Part shown: positions 9,016-17,113 of the stretch, in pieces
Layout of the letters: each line of letters starts with the position of its first letter
Numbering within the stretch: position 1 is the first letter of the stretch
Assembly (NCBI RefSeq): GCF_040544555.1
Contig: NZ_JBEPKD010000008.1
Span: 62,001-126,000, forward strand
DNA length: 64,000 nucleotides
From: Halalkalibacter oceani
GTDB lineage: Bacteria; Bacillota; Bacilli; Bacillales; Bacillaceae_D
Reading direction: 5' to 3'
Position numbers and translations under genes: made by a program
Notes under the pieces: generated by a model
What the model saw: the letters and a program-made list of their open reading frames with translations, nothing else
Told to the model about the DNA's origin: nothing
Database searches by the model: none

Positions 9016-9059
9016 TTAGATCACCTCGGAGAATTGTCTTTATTCGCGTAAAACATCAT

Positions 9060-9071
9060 ATTGTCAACAAT
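9060..9071. promoter_or_regulatory. Candidate GntR operator 1 (ATTGTCAACAAT)
   Basis: Palindromic ATTGTCAACAAT in the divergent intergenic region, 45 bases upstream of the enolase-superfamily gene start. It shares its core exactly with the second site 52 bases away and fits the short inverted-repeat form bound by FadR-type GntR regulators. Confidence 0.65.
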
Positions 9072-9111
9072 CAGACAATTCTGTTTTCGTGATTTCATTC
9101 TATTTCATCTT

Positions 9112-9133
9112 TGTAAGATTGTCAACAATCTTA
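9112..9133. promoter_or_regulatory. Candidate GntR operator 2 (10-bp perfect inverted repeat)
   Basis: GTAAGATTGT, CA, ACAATCTTAC: a perfect 10-bp-arm palindrome with a two-base centre, containing the same ATTGTCAACAAT core as operator 1. It lies about 60 bases upstream of the gntR start and probably mediates autoregulation and control of the divergent TRAP operon. Confidence 0.7.
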
Positions 9134-9194
9134 CTATTTAATTTTAAAATATAGTTTGGTACAATATATAACAAATGAAAATGAGGTGACGGGC

Positions 9195-9827
9195 ATGAAT
9201 TTACATATAAACAGCCAATTTTCCTCTTCACGAAGAGAACAAGTGGCTCAAATTATAAGAGATTCCATTCTTTCCGGCTCCCTTCAGCCGGGAGATCGAA
9301 TTAAAGAAGCAGAGATAGCCAATGAGATAGGCGTTAGTCGTGGGCCGATTCGTGAGGCGATCAGACAGTTGGAGGAAGAAGGATTCGTCATTTCATTTCC
9401 CTATAAAGGAACGATTGTCGCGGAATTATCCGATGAGGAAGTAATCGATGTTTATATCCCGATCCGCATCTCATTAGAAAGCTACGCGGTCAAAAAGGCG
9501 TGTCAAAACGCAACGGAAAAAGACATCGATCAATTACAGCAGTTCGTCACAAGAATGATTACTGCCAGCAAAGAGAATCAAGTTTCGGAGATTGTCGAAT
9601 ATAATCTTTTATTTCATAAATATTTAATTTCCTGTAGTGGAACAAAATCACTCGAACAGGTCTGGAACAGCATCATGAACCGAATTCGCCTCCATTTTTA
9701 CAAACTAGGGATGGATTCAAATATCGATCCGGTTTTACACTCGCAAGAGCACCAGGATATATTAGATGCAATTAAACAAAAAGATACGAAAAAAGCTGTC
9801 GCATTAATTGAAGGTCATATTAGATAG
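9195..9827 (+). CDS. GntR family regulator, FadR/FCD subfamily
   Basis: 210 aa from the ATG at 9195, chosen because GAGGTGAC lies just upstream. N-terminal winged helix (about residues 8-75) with IKEAEIANEIGVSRGPIREAIRQLEEEGFV; C-terminal FCD ligand-binding domain (about 80-205) with the conserved metal-ligand pattern (R..LE, H in LLFHKYL, H in SQEHQDIL, H in IEGHI). FCD proteins sense small organic acids and release DNA when bound. It is divergent from the TRAP/enolase operon and two palindromes lie between, so it almost certainly controls that operon and itself. Confidence 0.88.
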   Translation: MNLHINSQFSSSRREQVAQIIRDSILSGSLQPGDRIKEAEIANEIGVSRGPIREAIRQLEEEGFVISFPYKGTIVAELSDEEVIDVYIPIRISLESYAVKKACQNATEKDIDQLQQFVTRMITASKENQVSEIVEYNLLFHKYLISCSGTKSLEQVWNSIMNRIRLHFYKLGMDSNIDPVLHSQEHQDILDAIKQKDTKKAVALIEGHIR

Positions 9828-9959
9828 CTTTAAACAAAACGGTGAGTTTTCACCTTTTTTCTGAAGCTTGGAGCAGTGTGTAAAGGCGGTGCTTGATTTT
9901 AAAAGTCGATAACGAAGCTGTTTCTTCAGTGTCGACTTTAGACCGGAGACCTGTAAGAA

Positions 9960-10320
9960 ATGGAGGGATCGAATAGAAAGGCTTCAGTCTGTTTCGTCCT
10001 TCTTTTATTATTAATTGGCTGCTCTGGGCAGACCACTAACTCAACAGCCGAAATGGTGCTAAAGCGAAACCCGGAGGCCGATATTATTCAATATGGAGAA
10101 TATGTCTTCCAAAATGCTACTGAATTCGACCATTATGACCAGCAAAGCCTGGAAAAGGTCAAATGGATTGGTGAAATACAACATAACCGGACAACGCCAA
10201 GAGACTTCCGTGTTTTTCTGCAAATGTATTACCTGCAGGTACGCCCATTTATTCACCCGCGGAAGAAATTGATGATGAATTTTCTCATGATTGCAGAGCA
10301 TGTGGATGTCTTATATATTA
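9960..10320 (+). pseudogene. Decayed lipoprotein gene with compensating frameshifts
   Basis: Starts with a lipoprotein signal (CFVLLLLLIGCSG, lipobox LIGC) and reads in frame to about position 10210 (GEIQHNRTTPRDFRVF). The next coding-looking stretch, ANVLPAGTPIYSPAEEIDDEF, is in another frame, and IAEHVDVLYIK (to about 10320) is back in the first frame. The switches fall at T-rich runs near 10211-10215 and 10280. The open frame then runs into the terminator at 10323-10356 with no proper stop. Parent: a small secreted lipoprotein of unknown function. Only weak ribosome-binding sequence precedes the ATG. Confidence 0.6.
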
Positions 10321-10322
10321 AA

Positions 10323-10356
10323 ATCGCCTACCGAAAAAACCACTTCGGTAGGCGAT
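10323..10356 (-). terminator. Terminator of the adh-mmsA operon
   Basis: Perfect 13-bp inverted repeat ATCGCCTACCGAA / TTCGGTAGGCGAT with an 8-base loop, followed on the minus strand by TTTTAATAT. It lies 70 bases past the mmsA-like stop codon. Confidence 0.75.
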
Positions 10357-10425
10357 TGGCGTATAAGGGAGTCACCGTCATGTTCTTTCTTCTCAACTTC
10401 TATTACTGTCCCAGCCTCACTCCAT

Positions 10426-11874
10426 TTAATACCACCGCGCTGTTAGCATTTTCCGCTGTGTATAGAAGTTGACGCCGTCCTTTCCGTTCGCGTGCAAATC
10501 GCCATAGAAGGACTCCTTCCAGCCGGAAAATGGGAAGAAGGCCATCGGGGCAGGGACGTTGACATTAACGCCAAGCATGCCGACCTCGATCTCTTCGCGG
10601 TATTGGCGGACCGCTTCTCCACTCTTTGTGTATAAAACCGAGCCATTGCCGAATTTGGAGCGATTTGTCAATTCAATCGCTTCCGTCAAATCCTTCACTC
10701 TCATAATCGAGAGAACAGGCGCAAACACTTCCTGTTTCCAAATAGTCATCTCCGTTGTGACATGGTCGAAGATGGTCGCCCCTAAAAAGTAACCAGAAGC
10801 CAGCTCTGCCGGCACATCTCGCCCATCGCGGACAAGAACGGCTCCTTCGCCGACGGCCTCCTCCATTTGTCCTTTCACCTTATCAAGATGCGAACGGCGA
10901 ATCACAGGGCCGAGACTCACCTTCGGATCGGCTCCGTCTCCGAGCACAAGCGCGTCAGCCGCCTTCGTCAAACGGCCAACGAGTTCGTCTGCAATATCCT
11001 CGGTGACGACGACAACGGCTGTCGCCATACAACGTTGACCTGCACTGCCAAACGCTCCGCTCATAATTCCCTGAACCGTCTTATCAAGATCGCAATCCCC
11101 GAGAACAATCGAATGATTTTTAGCGCCGGCAAGGGCCTGCACCCGTTTGCCATGGCTTGTGCCGGTCTTATACACATATTCGGCGACCGGCTGTGAGCCG
11201 ACGAAGGAAATCGCCGGAACATCCGGATGCTCAAGCAGGCGGTTTACGACATCATGAGCCCCGTGGACGAGGTTTATTACCCCTTTTGGAAAGCCCGCTT
11301 CACTCGCCAGACTGACAAGCCGCTCCGCTAAAAGCGGCGTGCGCTCAGACGGCTTCAAAACAAAGGTATTGCCGCATGCTAAAGCAAGTGGGAACATCCA
11401 GCAAGGCACCATCATCGGAAAATTGAACGGTGTAATGCCGCCAACGACACCGACCGGATAACGGTACATCCCTGATTCAATGCCGGTCGCGATATCCGGA
11501 AGAACATCTCCCATCAATAGCGACGGGGCTCCCGCTGCAAATTCGACACATTCAATTCCACGCTGCACCTCTCCATAGGCGTCGTCATAGGTTTTTCCGT
11601 TTTCCTGCGTAATCAGTTTTGCCAGTTCACTATGCTGCGCGACCAGGAGCTGTTGGTACTTAAACAAATAACGGGCCCGCTTCGGCACAGGTACCTTTTT
11701 CCATGAACGAAAGGCTTCCTTTGCCGCCTCGACCGCTCTATCAACATCTTCTTTCGTCGACAGCGGGGTTTGTGCAATTTCTTCTCCCGTTGCCGGATTC
11801 GGAACAACCTCGTAGTGAGATGTTCTGGCGGCAATCCATTCGCCGCCGATATAATTTTTCAATTTGTTTGTCAT
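10426..11874 (-). CDS. mmsA: CoA-acylating (methyl)malonate-semialdehyde dehydrogenase, MmsA/IolA type
   Basis: 482 aa aldehyde dehydrogenase. Nucleophile C282 in GQRCMA, N151 in PFNFP and K174 in KPSERTP are present. The usual general-base Glu segment is replaced by AGAKNH (250-254), the hallmark of the CoA-dependent methylmalonate-semialdehyde subfamily, which turns methylmalonate or malonate semialdehyde plus CoA and NAD+ into propionyl- or acetyl-CoA and CO2. It follows an iron alcohol dehydrogenase gene by 20 bases, so the two probably run alcohol to semialdehyde to acyl-CoA. Myo-inositol (IolA) use is unlikely because no iol genes are near. Transcribed from the sigma-54 promoter at 13115. 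Confidence 0.88.
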   Translation of the reverse strand: MTNKLKNYIGGEWIAARTSHYEVVPNPATGEEIAQTPLSTKEDVDRAVEAAKEAFRSWKKVPVPKRARYLFKYQQLLVAQHSELAKLITQENGKTYDDAYGEVQRGIECVEFAAGAPSLLMGDVLPDIATGIESGMYRYPVGVVGGITPFNFPMMVPCWMFPLALACGNTFVLKPSERTPLLAERLVSLASEAGFPKGVINLVHGAHDVVNRLLEHPDVPAISFVGSQPVAEYVYKTGTSHGKRVQALAGAKNHSIVLGDCDLDKTVQGIMSGAFGSAGQRCMATAVVVVTEDIADELVGRLTKAADALVLGDGADPKVSLGPVIRRSHLDKVKGQMEEAVGEGAVLVRDGRDVPAELASGYFLGATIFDHVTTEMTIWKQEVFAPVLSIMRVKDLTEAIELTNRSKFGNGSVLYTKSGEAVRQYREEIEVGMLGVNVNVPAPMAFFPFSGWKESFYGDLHANGKDGVNFYTQRKMLTARWY

Positions 11875-11894
11875 GTTGCTTCCTCCGCTTCTTT

Positions 11895-13088
11895 TTATTT
11901 TCCTTTTGAGACAGGTCGCTGTTCATAGCTGAACAGCTCTTCGTATAAGCGGATGATTTCCGCTTTTCCAGGCACCTTCGGATTGTTTTGCGGGCTCCCG
12001 CTTTCCAGTGCATCGCCGGCCATCTTTTCCAGCTGACTCGCATACAGCTCCTCGTCGATCCCCCACTGACGAAGGGTGGGAATGTTCAGCCTCGCACATA
12101 GGGAGACAATGTTCTCGACTAAGGCATCCGACAGCTCCAGCACGCTGTCCCCGCGGCGTTCCGGCATCAGCACCCGCGCGATTTCAGCGAGACGGTCGCG
12201 GCAGCTTTCCTTCGTATACTTGAGTATAACCGGCAACAGCATCGCGTTGGATACACCGTGCGGCACGTCAAAAAGCGCACCGATTGGCCGCGACATGCCA
12301 TGAACAAGACAAACAGAAGCATTTGAAAAAGCCATTCCAGCCAGCATCGATCCATAAATCAATTCATGCCGCGCCTGTAGGTTTTCACCATCATGATAGG
12401 CGGTCTCAATATGACGATAGATACGTTCCAACGCCGATAATGCCAGCATATCCGTAAACGGATGCGCCTTTTTGCTAATGTATGCCTCAAGGGCATGCGT
12501 CAAAGCGTCGATTCCCGTCGCCGCGGTTATATGGGGTGGTGATGAAACCGTCAATACCGGATCAACGATCGCCTTTTGTGGGATAAACGCTTCCTGCTTG
12601 ATCATCATTTTGACAGCGTTTGCTGTATTTGTGACGACTGTTACATCGGTCGCCTCCGAACCGGTTCCCCCTGTTGTCGGGATTGCTATTAGCGGGAGTG
12701 GATTTTTTTCGGCGATCTTCCCGTTGTTCATATAGTCGCTGATCTTCCCGCCGTTCGTTGCCAACACCGCAACGGCTTTCGCCGTATCAATGCAGCTCCC
12801 TCCGCCAAGGGCAATAATGTGATCGCAGCTATATTGCTGCAATAACGCTAAAGCCTGAACAACATAGATGTCTTTCGGCTCCGTTTCAACACCTAAATAC
12901 TCATGCCAATACACCCCGCTCTCCTCCAGTAGTTCGCCCGCCCGATCCACATTGCCGAGACTTTTCATTATTTGGTCACTAATTAGCAAAGCCTTGGTGC
13001 CAACCTTTCTTGCTTCAATTCCCACCTGCTGAAAACTGCCTGTTCCATACACAATGGTTTTCGGCAATTGATTCGTTACTAATCGCAT
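11895..13088 (-). CDS. Iron-containing alcohol dehydrogenase (group III)
   Basis: 397 aa NAD-dependent Fe-ADH. GGGS at 95-98 binds the dinucleotide; predicted iron ligands are D194, H198 (GIDALTHALEAY), H263 (LVHGMSRPIG) and H277 (DVPHGVSNA). Start ATG at 13088 follows AAGGAGGG. It oxidises a primary or secondary alcohol, probably producing the semialdehyde used by the MmsA-like enzyme encoded next. The same enzyme pair (DddB/DddC-type) converts 3-hydroxypropionate to acetyl-CoA in other bacteria; that substrate is a hypothesis here. Sigma-54 promoter, cre site and upstream palindrome precede it. Confidence 0.88.
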   Translation of the reverse strand: MRLVTNQLPKTIVYGTGSFQQVGIEARKVGTKALLISDQIMKSLGNVDRAGELLEESGVYWHEYLGVETEPKDIYVVQALALLQQYSCDHIIALGGGSCIDTAKAVAVLATNGGKISDYMNNGKIAEKNPLPLIAIPTTGGTGSEATDVTVVTNTANAVKMMIKQEAFIPQKAIVDPVLTVSSPPHITAATGIDALTHALEAYISKKAHPFTDMLALSALERIYRHIETAYHDGENLQARHELIYGSMLAGMAFSNASVCLVHGMSRPIGALFDVPHGVSNAMLLPVILKYTKESCRDRLAEIARVLMPERRGDSVLELSDALVENIVSLCARLNIPTLRQWGIDEELYASQLEKMAGDALESGSPQNNPKVPGKAEIIRLYEELFSYEQRPVSKGK

Positions 13089-13114
13089 GCTTGATCCCTC
13101 CTTGCCCCGTAAGT

Positions 13115-13131
13115 TGCAACTATCGTGCCAA
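13115..13131 (-). promoter_or_regulatory. Sigma-54 (-24/-12) promoter for adh-mmsA
   Basis: Minus-strand TTGGCACGATAGTTGCA, a complete match to the sigma-54 consensus (TGGCAC, five bases, TTGCA). The expected transcription start is near 13104, 16 bases before the ATG, with AAGGAGGG between. An activator of the NtrC/LevR/AcoR type is required; a candidate is encoded at 19008-20753. Confidence 0.92.
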
Positions 13132-13147
13132 GTTACAAGATCCAGGT

Positions 13148-13162
13148 TTGCAAGCGTTTTCT
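13148..13162. promoter_or_regulatory. CcpA cre site upstream of the sigma-54 promoter
   Basis: TTGCAAGCGTTTTCT fits the cre consensus WTGNAANCGNWNNCW at every fixed position. It lies 17 bases upstream of the -24 element, so CcpA bound there could block activator looping or polymerase, giving carbon catabolite repression as known for other Bacillus sigma-54 operons. Confidence 0.7.
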
Positions 13163-13201
13163 GGATAACTGTTGTTATTTAGATACAAATGTTTATGATA
13201 A

Positions 13202-13221
13202 ATGTCGCAAAAATGCGACAT
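13202..13221. promoter_or_regulatory. Candidate upstream activating sequence for the sigma-54 activator
   Basis: ATGTCGCA, AAAA, TGCGACAT: perfect 8-bp arms, centred about 80 bases upstream of the -24 element, the usual distance for an enhancer-binding protein site. Likely bound by a Fis-type HTH activator, perhaps the one encoded at 19008-20753. Confidence 0.65.
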
Positions 13222-13368
13222 AGGACATTTTTTCTTTGTCACTGCCTCTTGTTTCCGAGTCGTTCAGAAGCCCGGATAAAAATTAGCTGCGTTTTATTCT
13301 AAATTTTTATATGCATGAATAAGCTTGCTAATAAATCAGGTTAGTGAGGCAGAAAAAGCCTCTACGCT

Positions 13369-13390
13369 AAAATGTAAACCTTTACATTTT
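13369..13390. promoter_or_regulatory. Candidate operator of the downstream GntR regulator
   Basis: Perfect palindrome AAAATGTAAA, CC, TTTACATTTT about 75 bases upstream of the gntR start at 13466. Its form differs from the other GntR operators in this window. A smaller hairpin, GAGGC/GCCTC, lies just upstream. Confidence 0.6.
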
Positions 13391-13465
13391 TTGGCTGGAG
13401 CTTAGAAACACATCTCTTTTTTGATGTATACAGCATGCCGAATACGGTAGCAAAGGAGGATTATA

Positions 13466-14134
13466 TTGGAGTCTCATCAATCAATCATTAAAAAAAACGT
13501 GCCACTTTACGAACAGGCTTATCGACAATTAAGGACCGACATCTTAACGGGAAAAATTAAATCCGGCAGCAAACTAATCGAAAGCGCTCTGGTCGATCGT
13601 TTTCAAATTAGCCGTACCCCACTGCGGGAAGCGCTGCGACAGCTTCAAAAAGAAGGATTACTCGTCGACGATACGAGCCTTGGATTTCAGGTGATTGAAT
13701 TGAATGCGCAAACGTACAGGGAAATATACGAAACAAGATTAGTGCTGGAAAAAGAAGCAACTAAATTAGCTGTTCAAAACATAACAGACGAACAAATCTC
13801 GCAGATAGAGGACGTGATTCAGGAGGCAGAAGCGTTAGTAAACGAGGCCAACCATTTGCGGATTATGGAAGTGAACGCTAAGTTCCATGAAACGATCATC
13901 CAGTTTTGCGAAAACAACACACTTGTCCAGTTTTGGAGGCGGACGCTCACTCTCCTGGCGCTTTATCGTGCCAATGTATTGGAGCATTCGGAAAATATCC
14001 AGGATTCCCATCAGGAACATAAAGCAATCCTGGCGGCCATAAAAAAACGGGATGTCACCAAAGCGATCGAGGAGGTGGAAATCCATGTGATAAAAAGCTT
14101 ACACCGTAAAAAACAGAAATGGCTTGAGTCGTGA
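13466..14134 (+). CDS. GntR family regulator, FCD subfamily (TTG start)
   Basis: 222 aa, starting at TTG 13466 with AAAGGAGG seven bases upstream. Winged helix at about 12-80 (LIESALVDRFQISRTPLREALRQLQKEGLL), FCD domain at about 85-215 with HETIIQF and HQEHKAIL histidines. It heads an operon with a TRAP transporter, a PdxA2-like dehydrogenase and an enoyl-CoA hydratase and is probably their substrate-sensing repressor. The palindrome at 13369-13390 is the natural operator candidate. It could also influence the divergent adh-mmsA pair, which shares the same intergenic region. Confidence 0.87.
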   Translation: MESHQSIIKKNVPLYEQAYRQLRTDILTGKIKSGSKLIESALVDRFQISRTPLREALRQLQKEGLLVDDTSLGFQVIELNAQTYREIYETRLVLEKEATKLAVQNITDEQISQIEDVIQEAEALVNEANHLRIMEVNAKFHETIIQFCENNTLVQFWRRTLTLLALYRANVLEHSENIQDSHQEHKAILAAIKKRDVTKAIEEVEIHVIKSLHRKKQKWLES

Positions 14135-14148
14135 TGAGGTTAGCCACG

Positions 14149-14172
14149 CCGGCCTGTCTGCACACAGGCTGG
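14149..14172 (+). other. Stem-loop between gntR and dctP
   Basis: Inverted repeat CCGGCCTGT (14149-14157) and ACAGGCTGG (14164-14172), eight of nine pairs, 6-base loop, no T-run. Possible attenuator or processing site separating regulator and transporter messages. Confidence 0.45.
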
Positions 14173-14207
14173 TGTTCTAAACATAATTAAGAGGAGGTTA
14201 TTCACTG

Positions 14208-15260
14208 ATGTGTACAAAAAGCAGACCTTTTTGGATCTTGATCGTCCTGGTCATTTTTATTCCTTTCATTGTGGCATGCAGCGAAAATCGTTCACAGCCA
14301 ACCGAAGGCGCTTCACCTTCCTCCGGCGATGCAGTGAACGGCGGCGGGGAACCCGAGCTGACGATCCGGCTGGCAACAAACGGCGGACCTGGAAATATGC
14401 TTCATGATTCCGCCTATGAATATGCCAAACGGATCGAAGAAAAGTCGAACGGAAAAATAAAAGTCAATGTGTTCGCCAATAGTCAGCTTGGAACCGATTT
14501 AGCGGTAATGGACGCGGCCAATTCCGGCAGTATTGAAATGGTCATTGTATCGACAGCCTTAACGCAAAAAGCACCGGAGTTTGGCGTATTCGATATTCCG
14601 TTCTTATTCGCCGACCGAACAAAGGTTAAGCAGTTTTCGGAAAGCGATGTCTGGCAGAATGAACTGAAGTCCCTTTTACCGGAACATGGACTGGTCGGTC
14701 TTGGATTTTTTGAAAACGGTTACAGACAAATTTCAAACAATGTCAGACCGATCCACACCCCTGAGGATTTAGAGGGGATCAATATTCGGGTTCCCGACAG
14801 CCGGATTCGGATTGCAATGTTTGAAGAATTTGGCGCCAATCCAAGCCCGCTCGACTTTTCGGAGCTGTTTACCGCACTTCAGCAGGGAGTGTATGACGCT
14901 CAGGAATCGCCGATGCCAGCAATTGTAGGGTCTGCCTTGCATGAGGTTCAGCAATATTTATCGATCACGAACCACGTCTACTCGCCTTGCTACCTTCTTG
15001 CAAGCCAAGTCTGGTGGGATACGCTCTCACCTGAACACCAGCAAATCTTTGAAGAAGTCGCGATTGAAACCGGTGACTGGAGTCGGGATGCCGGTCAGCA
15101 GGCAGATGACGAATTAGTGGACTTCTTTAAAGAAAACGGGGTGGAAGTAAACGATGCTGATATTCCATCGTTCCAAGCCAGAATCGCACCCGTAGTTGAT
15201 ATTATGAAAGAAAATATTGATCCTGATTTTGTCGACAGAGTCATTGAAGCTGCCAAATAA
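14208..15260 (+). CDS. TRAP transporter solute-binding protein (DctP type), lipoprotein
   Basis: 350 aa, start ATG at 14208 after AGAGGAGG. Signal peptide with lipobox (FIVACS), then a low-complexity Ser/Gly/Glu linker, then the DctP fold: IRLATNGGPGNMLHDSAYEYAKRIEE, GFFENGYRQISNNVRPIHTPEDLEGINIRVPDS with the substrate-carboxylate Arg, and GVYDAQESP. Delivers an organic acid to the DctQM permease encoded next. Operon order P-Q-M here is the usual one, unlike the first TRAP system of the window. Confidence 0.9.
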   Translation: MCTKSRPFWILIVLVIFIPFIVACSENRSQPTEGASPSSGDAVNGGGEPELTIRLATNGGPGNMLHDSAYEYAKRIEEKSNGKIKVNVFANSQLGTDLAVMDAANSGSIEMVIVSTALTQKAPEFGVFDIPFLFADRTKVKQFSESDVWQNELKSLLPEHGLVGLGFFENGYRQISNNVRPIHTPEDLEGINIRVPDSRIRIAMFEEFGANPSPLDFSELFTALQQGVYDAQESPMPAIVGSALHEVQQYLSITNHVYSPCYLLASQVWWDTLSPEHQQIFEEVAIETGDWSRDAGQQADDELVDFFKENGVEVNDADIPSFQARIAPVVDIMKENIDPDFVDRVIEAAK

Positions 15261-15338
15261 TGAAGCCTGCAGATGAAAGGCGGCGGTTCCATTCTGTGTC
15301 GTAATCAGGCTCTATTTTCCTTATTAAGGAGGGAAACA

Positions 15339-15809
15339 ATGAAAATCTTATCTGCTCTACTGCTCAATGGAACAAGGCTATCATTACTCCTCCTGATGAT
15401 TATCATGGTGATTTCCGTAAGCTGGGGAGTTTTTGCCCGCTATATTTTACAAACATCCGCTCCGTGGACCGGAGAATTAGCGGCTTACACGCTAGTATGG
15501 CTGACGTTCCTCGGCTCGGCACATGCCGTTTTTGAAAAGACGCATATTCGCTTTGAAACTCTTATTGAGCTGTTTCCAAGACCGGTTCAGCTTACGATCA
15601 ATGCCTGCTTTAATGCGCTGATTATTCTCTTTTTTGCTCTGATCATGATTTATGGAATTGAAGTAACTGCCAAGACAATGAGTGACCAATCGATGACGTT
15701 GCCAATAACGAAAGGGGTCATTTACGGAATATTACCCGTTTGCAGCATTCTGATTATCATCGGATTGCTTACGGAAACGATTCAATCATTTAGAGGAGGG
15801 AAACAATGA
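15339..15809 (+). CDS. TRAP transporter small permease (DctQ type)
   Basis: 156 aa from the ATG at 15339, chosen because AAGGAGGG precedes it; the open frame extends upstream without a ribosome binding site. Four membrane segments with the DctQ signature RYILQTSAPWTGELAAYTLVWLTFLGSAHAVFEKTHI after helix 1. Forms the membrane domain with DctM; its stop overlaps the dctM start (ATGA), so the two are translationally coupled. Confidence 0.88.
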   Translation: MKILSALLLNGTRLSLLLLMIIMVISVSWGVFARYILQTSAPWTGELAAYTLVWLTFLGSAHAVFEKTHIRFETLIELFPRPVQLTINACFNALIILFFALIMIYGIEVTAKTMSDQSMTLPITKGVIYGILPVCSILIIIGLLTETIQSFRGGKQ

Positions 15810-17083
15810 CTGCATTTCTGTTTGTCTTTTCATTACTCTTCTTTGTCTTGCTAGGAATGCCGATCGGATTTGCTTTAGCCATTGTCGCTTTACTCCTCCT
15901 CTTCTATTCCGGCTCCGTCCCGCTGGATATTCTCCCCGTCGTCCTGCTGGATGGCGCAAATAGTTTTCCGTTGCTCGCTGTTCCATTGTTTATGCTGGCG
16001 GGAGAGTTAATGAATGCGACGGATATATCCCGGCGCTTAATCGCATTTGCTTCCAGTATCGTCGGCTTTATCCGCGGCGGCCTGGCGCATGTCAACATTG
16101 TCACTTCAATGATCTTTGCTGAAATATCAGGTTCCGCTACGGCCGATGCCGCCGCGTTGGGAAAAATATTAATCCCCGAAATGAAACGGAAGGGATACCC
16201 GGCCGGTTTTGCAGCAGCCGTCACCTCCTGCTCGGCGACGATGGCAATTTTAATTCCTCCGAGCCTGCCGCTCATCCTTTATGGAGTGATGGCCGGTGTC
16301 AGTGTCGCCCAATTATTTATCGCCGGCATTATCCCCGGCTTGCTCGTTGGCTTTGGCCTGATGATCGCCTCCTATATCTTTGCCAGGTATAAAAAGCTGG
16401 AAATCGAACAGCGCTTCTCTTTGTCATTTATTTATCAGGCATTCAAGGATGCTTTTTGGGCCTTGCTGATGCCGGTCATTATTCTTGGAGGAATTTTAGG
16501 GGGCATCTTCACCCCGACTGAAGCGGCAGGTGTCGCCGTTGTCGTGGCGTTCATCATCGGAACATTTATTTACCGGAAGCTGAAATGGCGTGACCTGCCA
16601 ACCATTTTAATTAGCGCCGCTAATCAGACAGCGATTGTGATGATCATTATTGCCACTTCAAAATTAGTCGGCTGGTATTTAACAAGTGAAATGATTCCTC
16701 AACAATTATCAGCTTTCATTATTTCACTGACAGACAGTCAATGGGTTTTACTTCTTCTGCTGAATGTTTTCATCTTAATTATCGGCATGTTTTTCCATGC
16801 CTCGGCGGCGATTATTATGTTAGTTCCTATTTTAATGCCTTTAATCAATGAATTCGGAATTGACCCGATTCACTTTGGTATTATGCTTGCCATGAACCTG
16901 GCGATCGGGCAGCAGACACCGCCCGTCGCTTCCGTCCTGTTGACAACCTGCTCTGTAGGGCAAGTGTCATTAAGCCAAACAATCCCTTATTTGAAATATT
17001 TTCTCTTTGTGATGGTTGTTCTGCTTTTGATTATTACCTATATTCCGTTAGTCAGCCTATGGTTGCCTGCTTTGCTGGCGTAG
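15806..17083 (+). CDS. TRAP transporter large permease (DctM type)
   Basis: 425 aa, about 12 helices. Typical N-terminus (MTAFLFVFSLLFFVLLGMPIGFALA), VPLFMLAGELMNATDIS, EISGSATADAAALGKILIPEM and IGQQTPPVASVL. It is the sodium-coupled transport subunit. Overlaps dctQ by 4 bases and is followed after 30 bases by the PdxA2-like gene, in one operon. Confidence 0.9.
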   Translation: MTAFLFVFSLLFFVLLGMPIGFALAIVALLLLFYSGSVPLDILPVVLLDGANSFPLLAVPLFMLAGELMNATDISRRLIAFASSIVGFIRGGLAHVNIVTSMIFAEISGSATADAAALGKILIPEMKRKGYPAGFAAAVTSCSATMAILIPPSLPLILYGVMAGVSVAQLFIAGIIPGLLVGFGLMIASYIFARYKKLEIEQRFSLSFIYQAFKDAFWALLMPVIILGGILGGIFTPTEAAGVAVVVAFIIGTFIYRKLKWRDLPTILISAANQTAIVMIIIATSKLVGWYLTSEMIPQQLSAFIISLTDSQWVLLLLLNVFILIIGMFFHASAAIIMLVPILMPLINEFGIDPIHFGIMLAMNLAIGQQTPPVASVLLTTCSVGQVSLSQTIPYLKYFLFVMVVLLLIITYIPLVSLWLPALLA

Positions 17084-17113
17084 ACGTTACCATAATAAGA
17101 GAGGTGGATTCTA

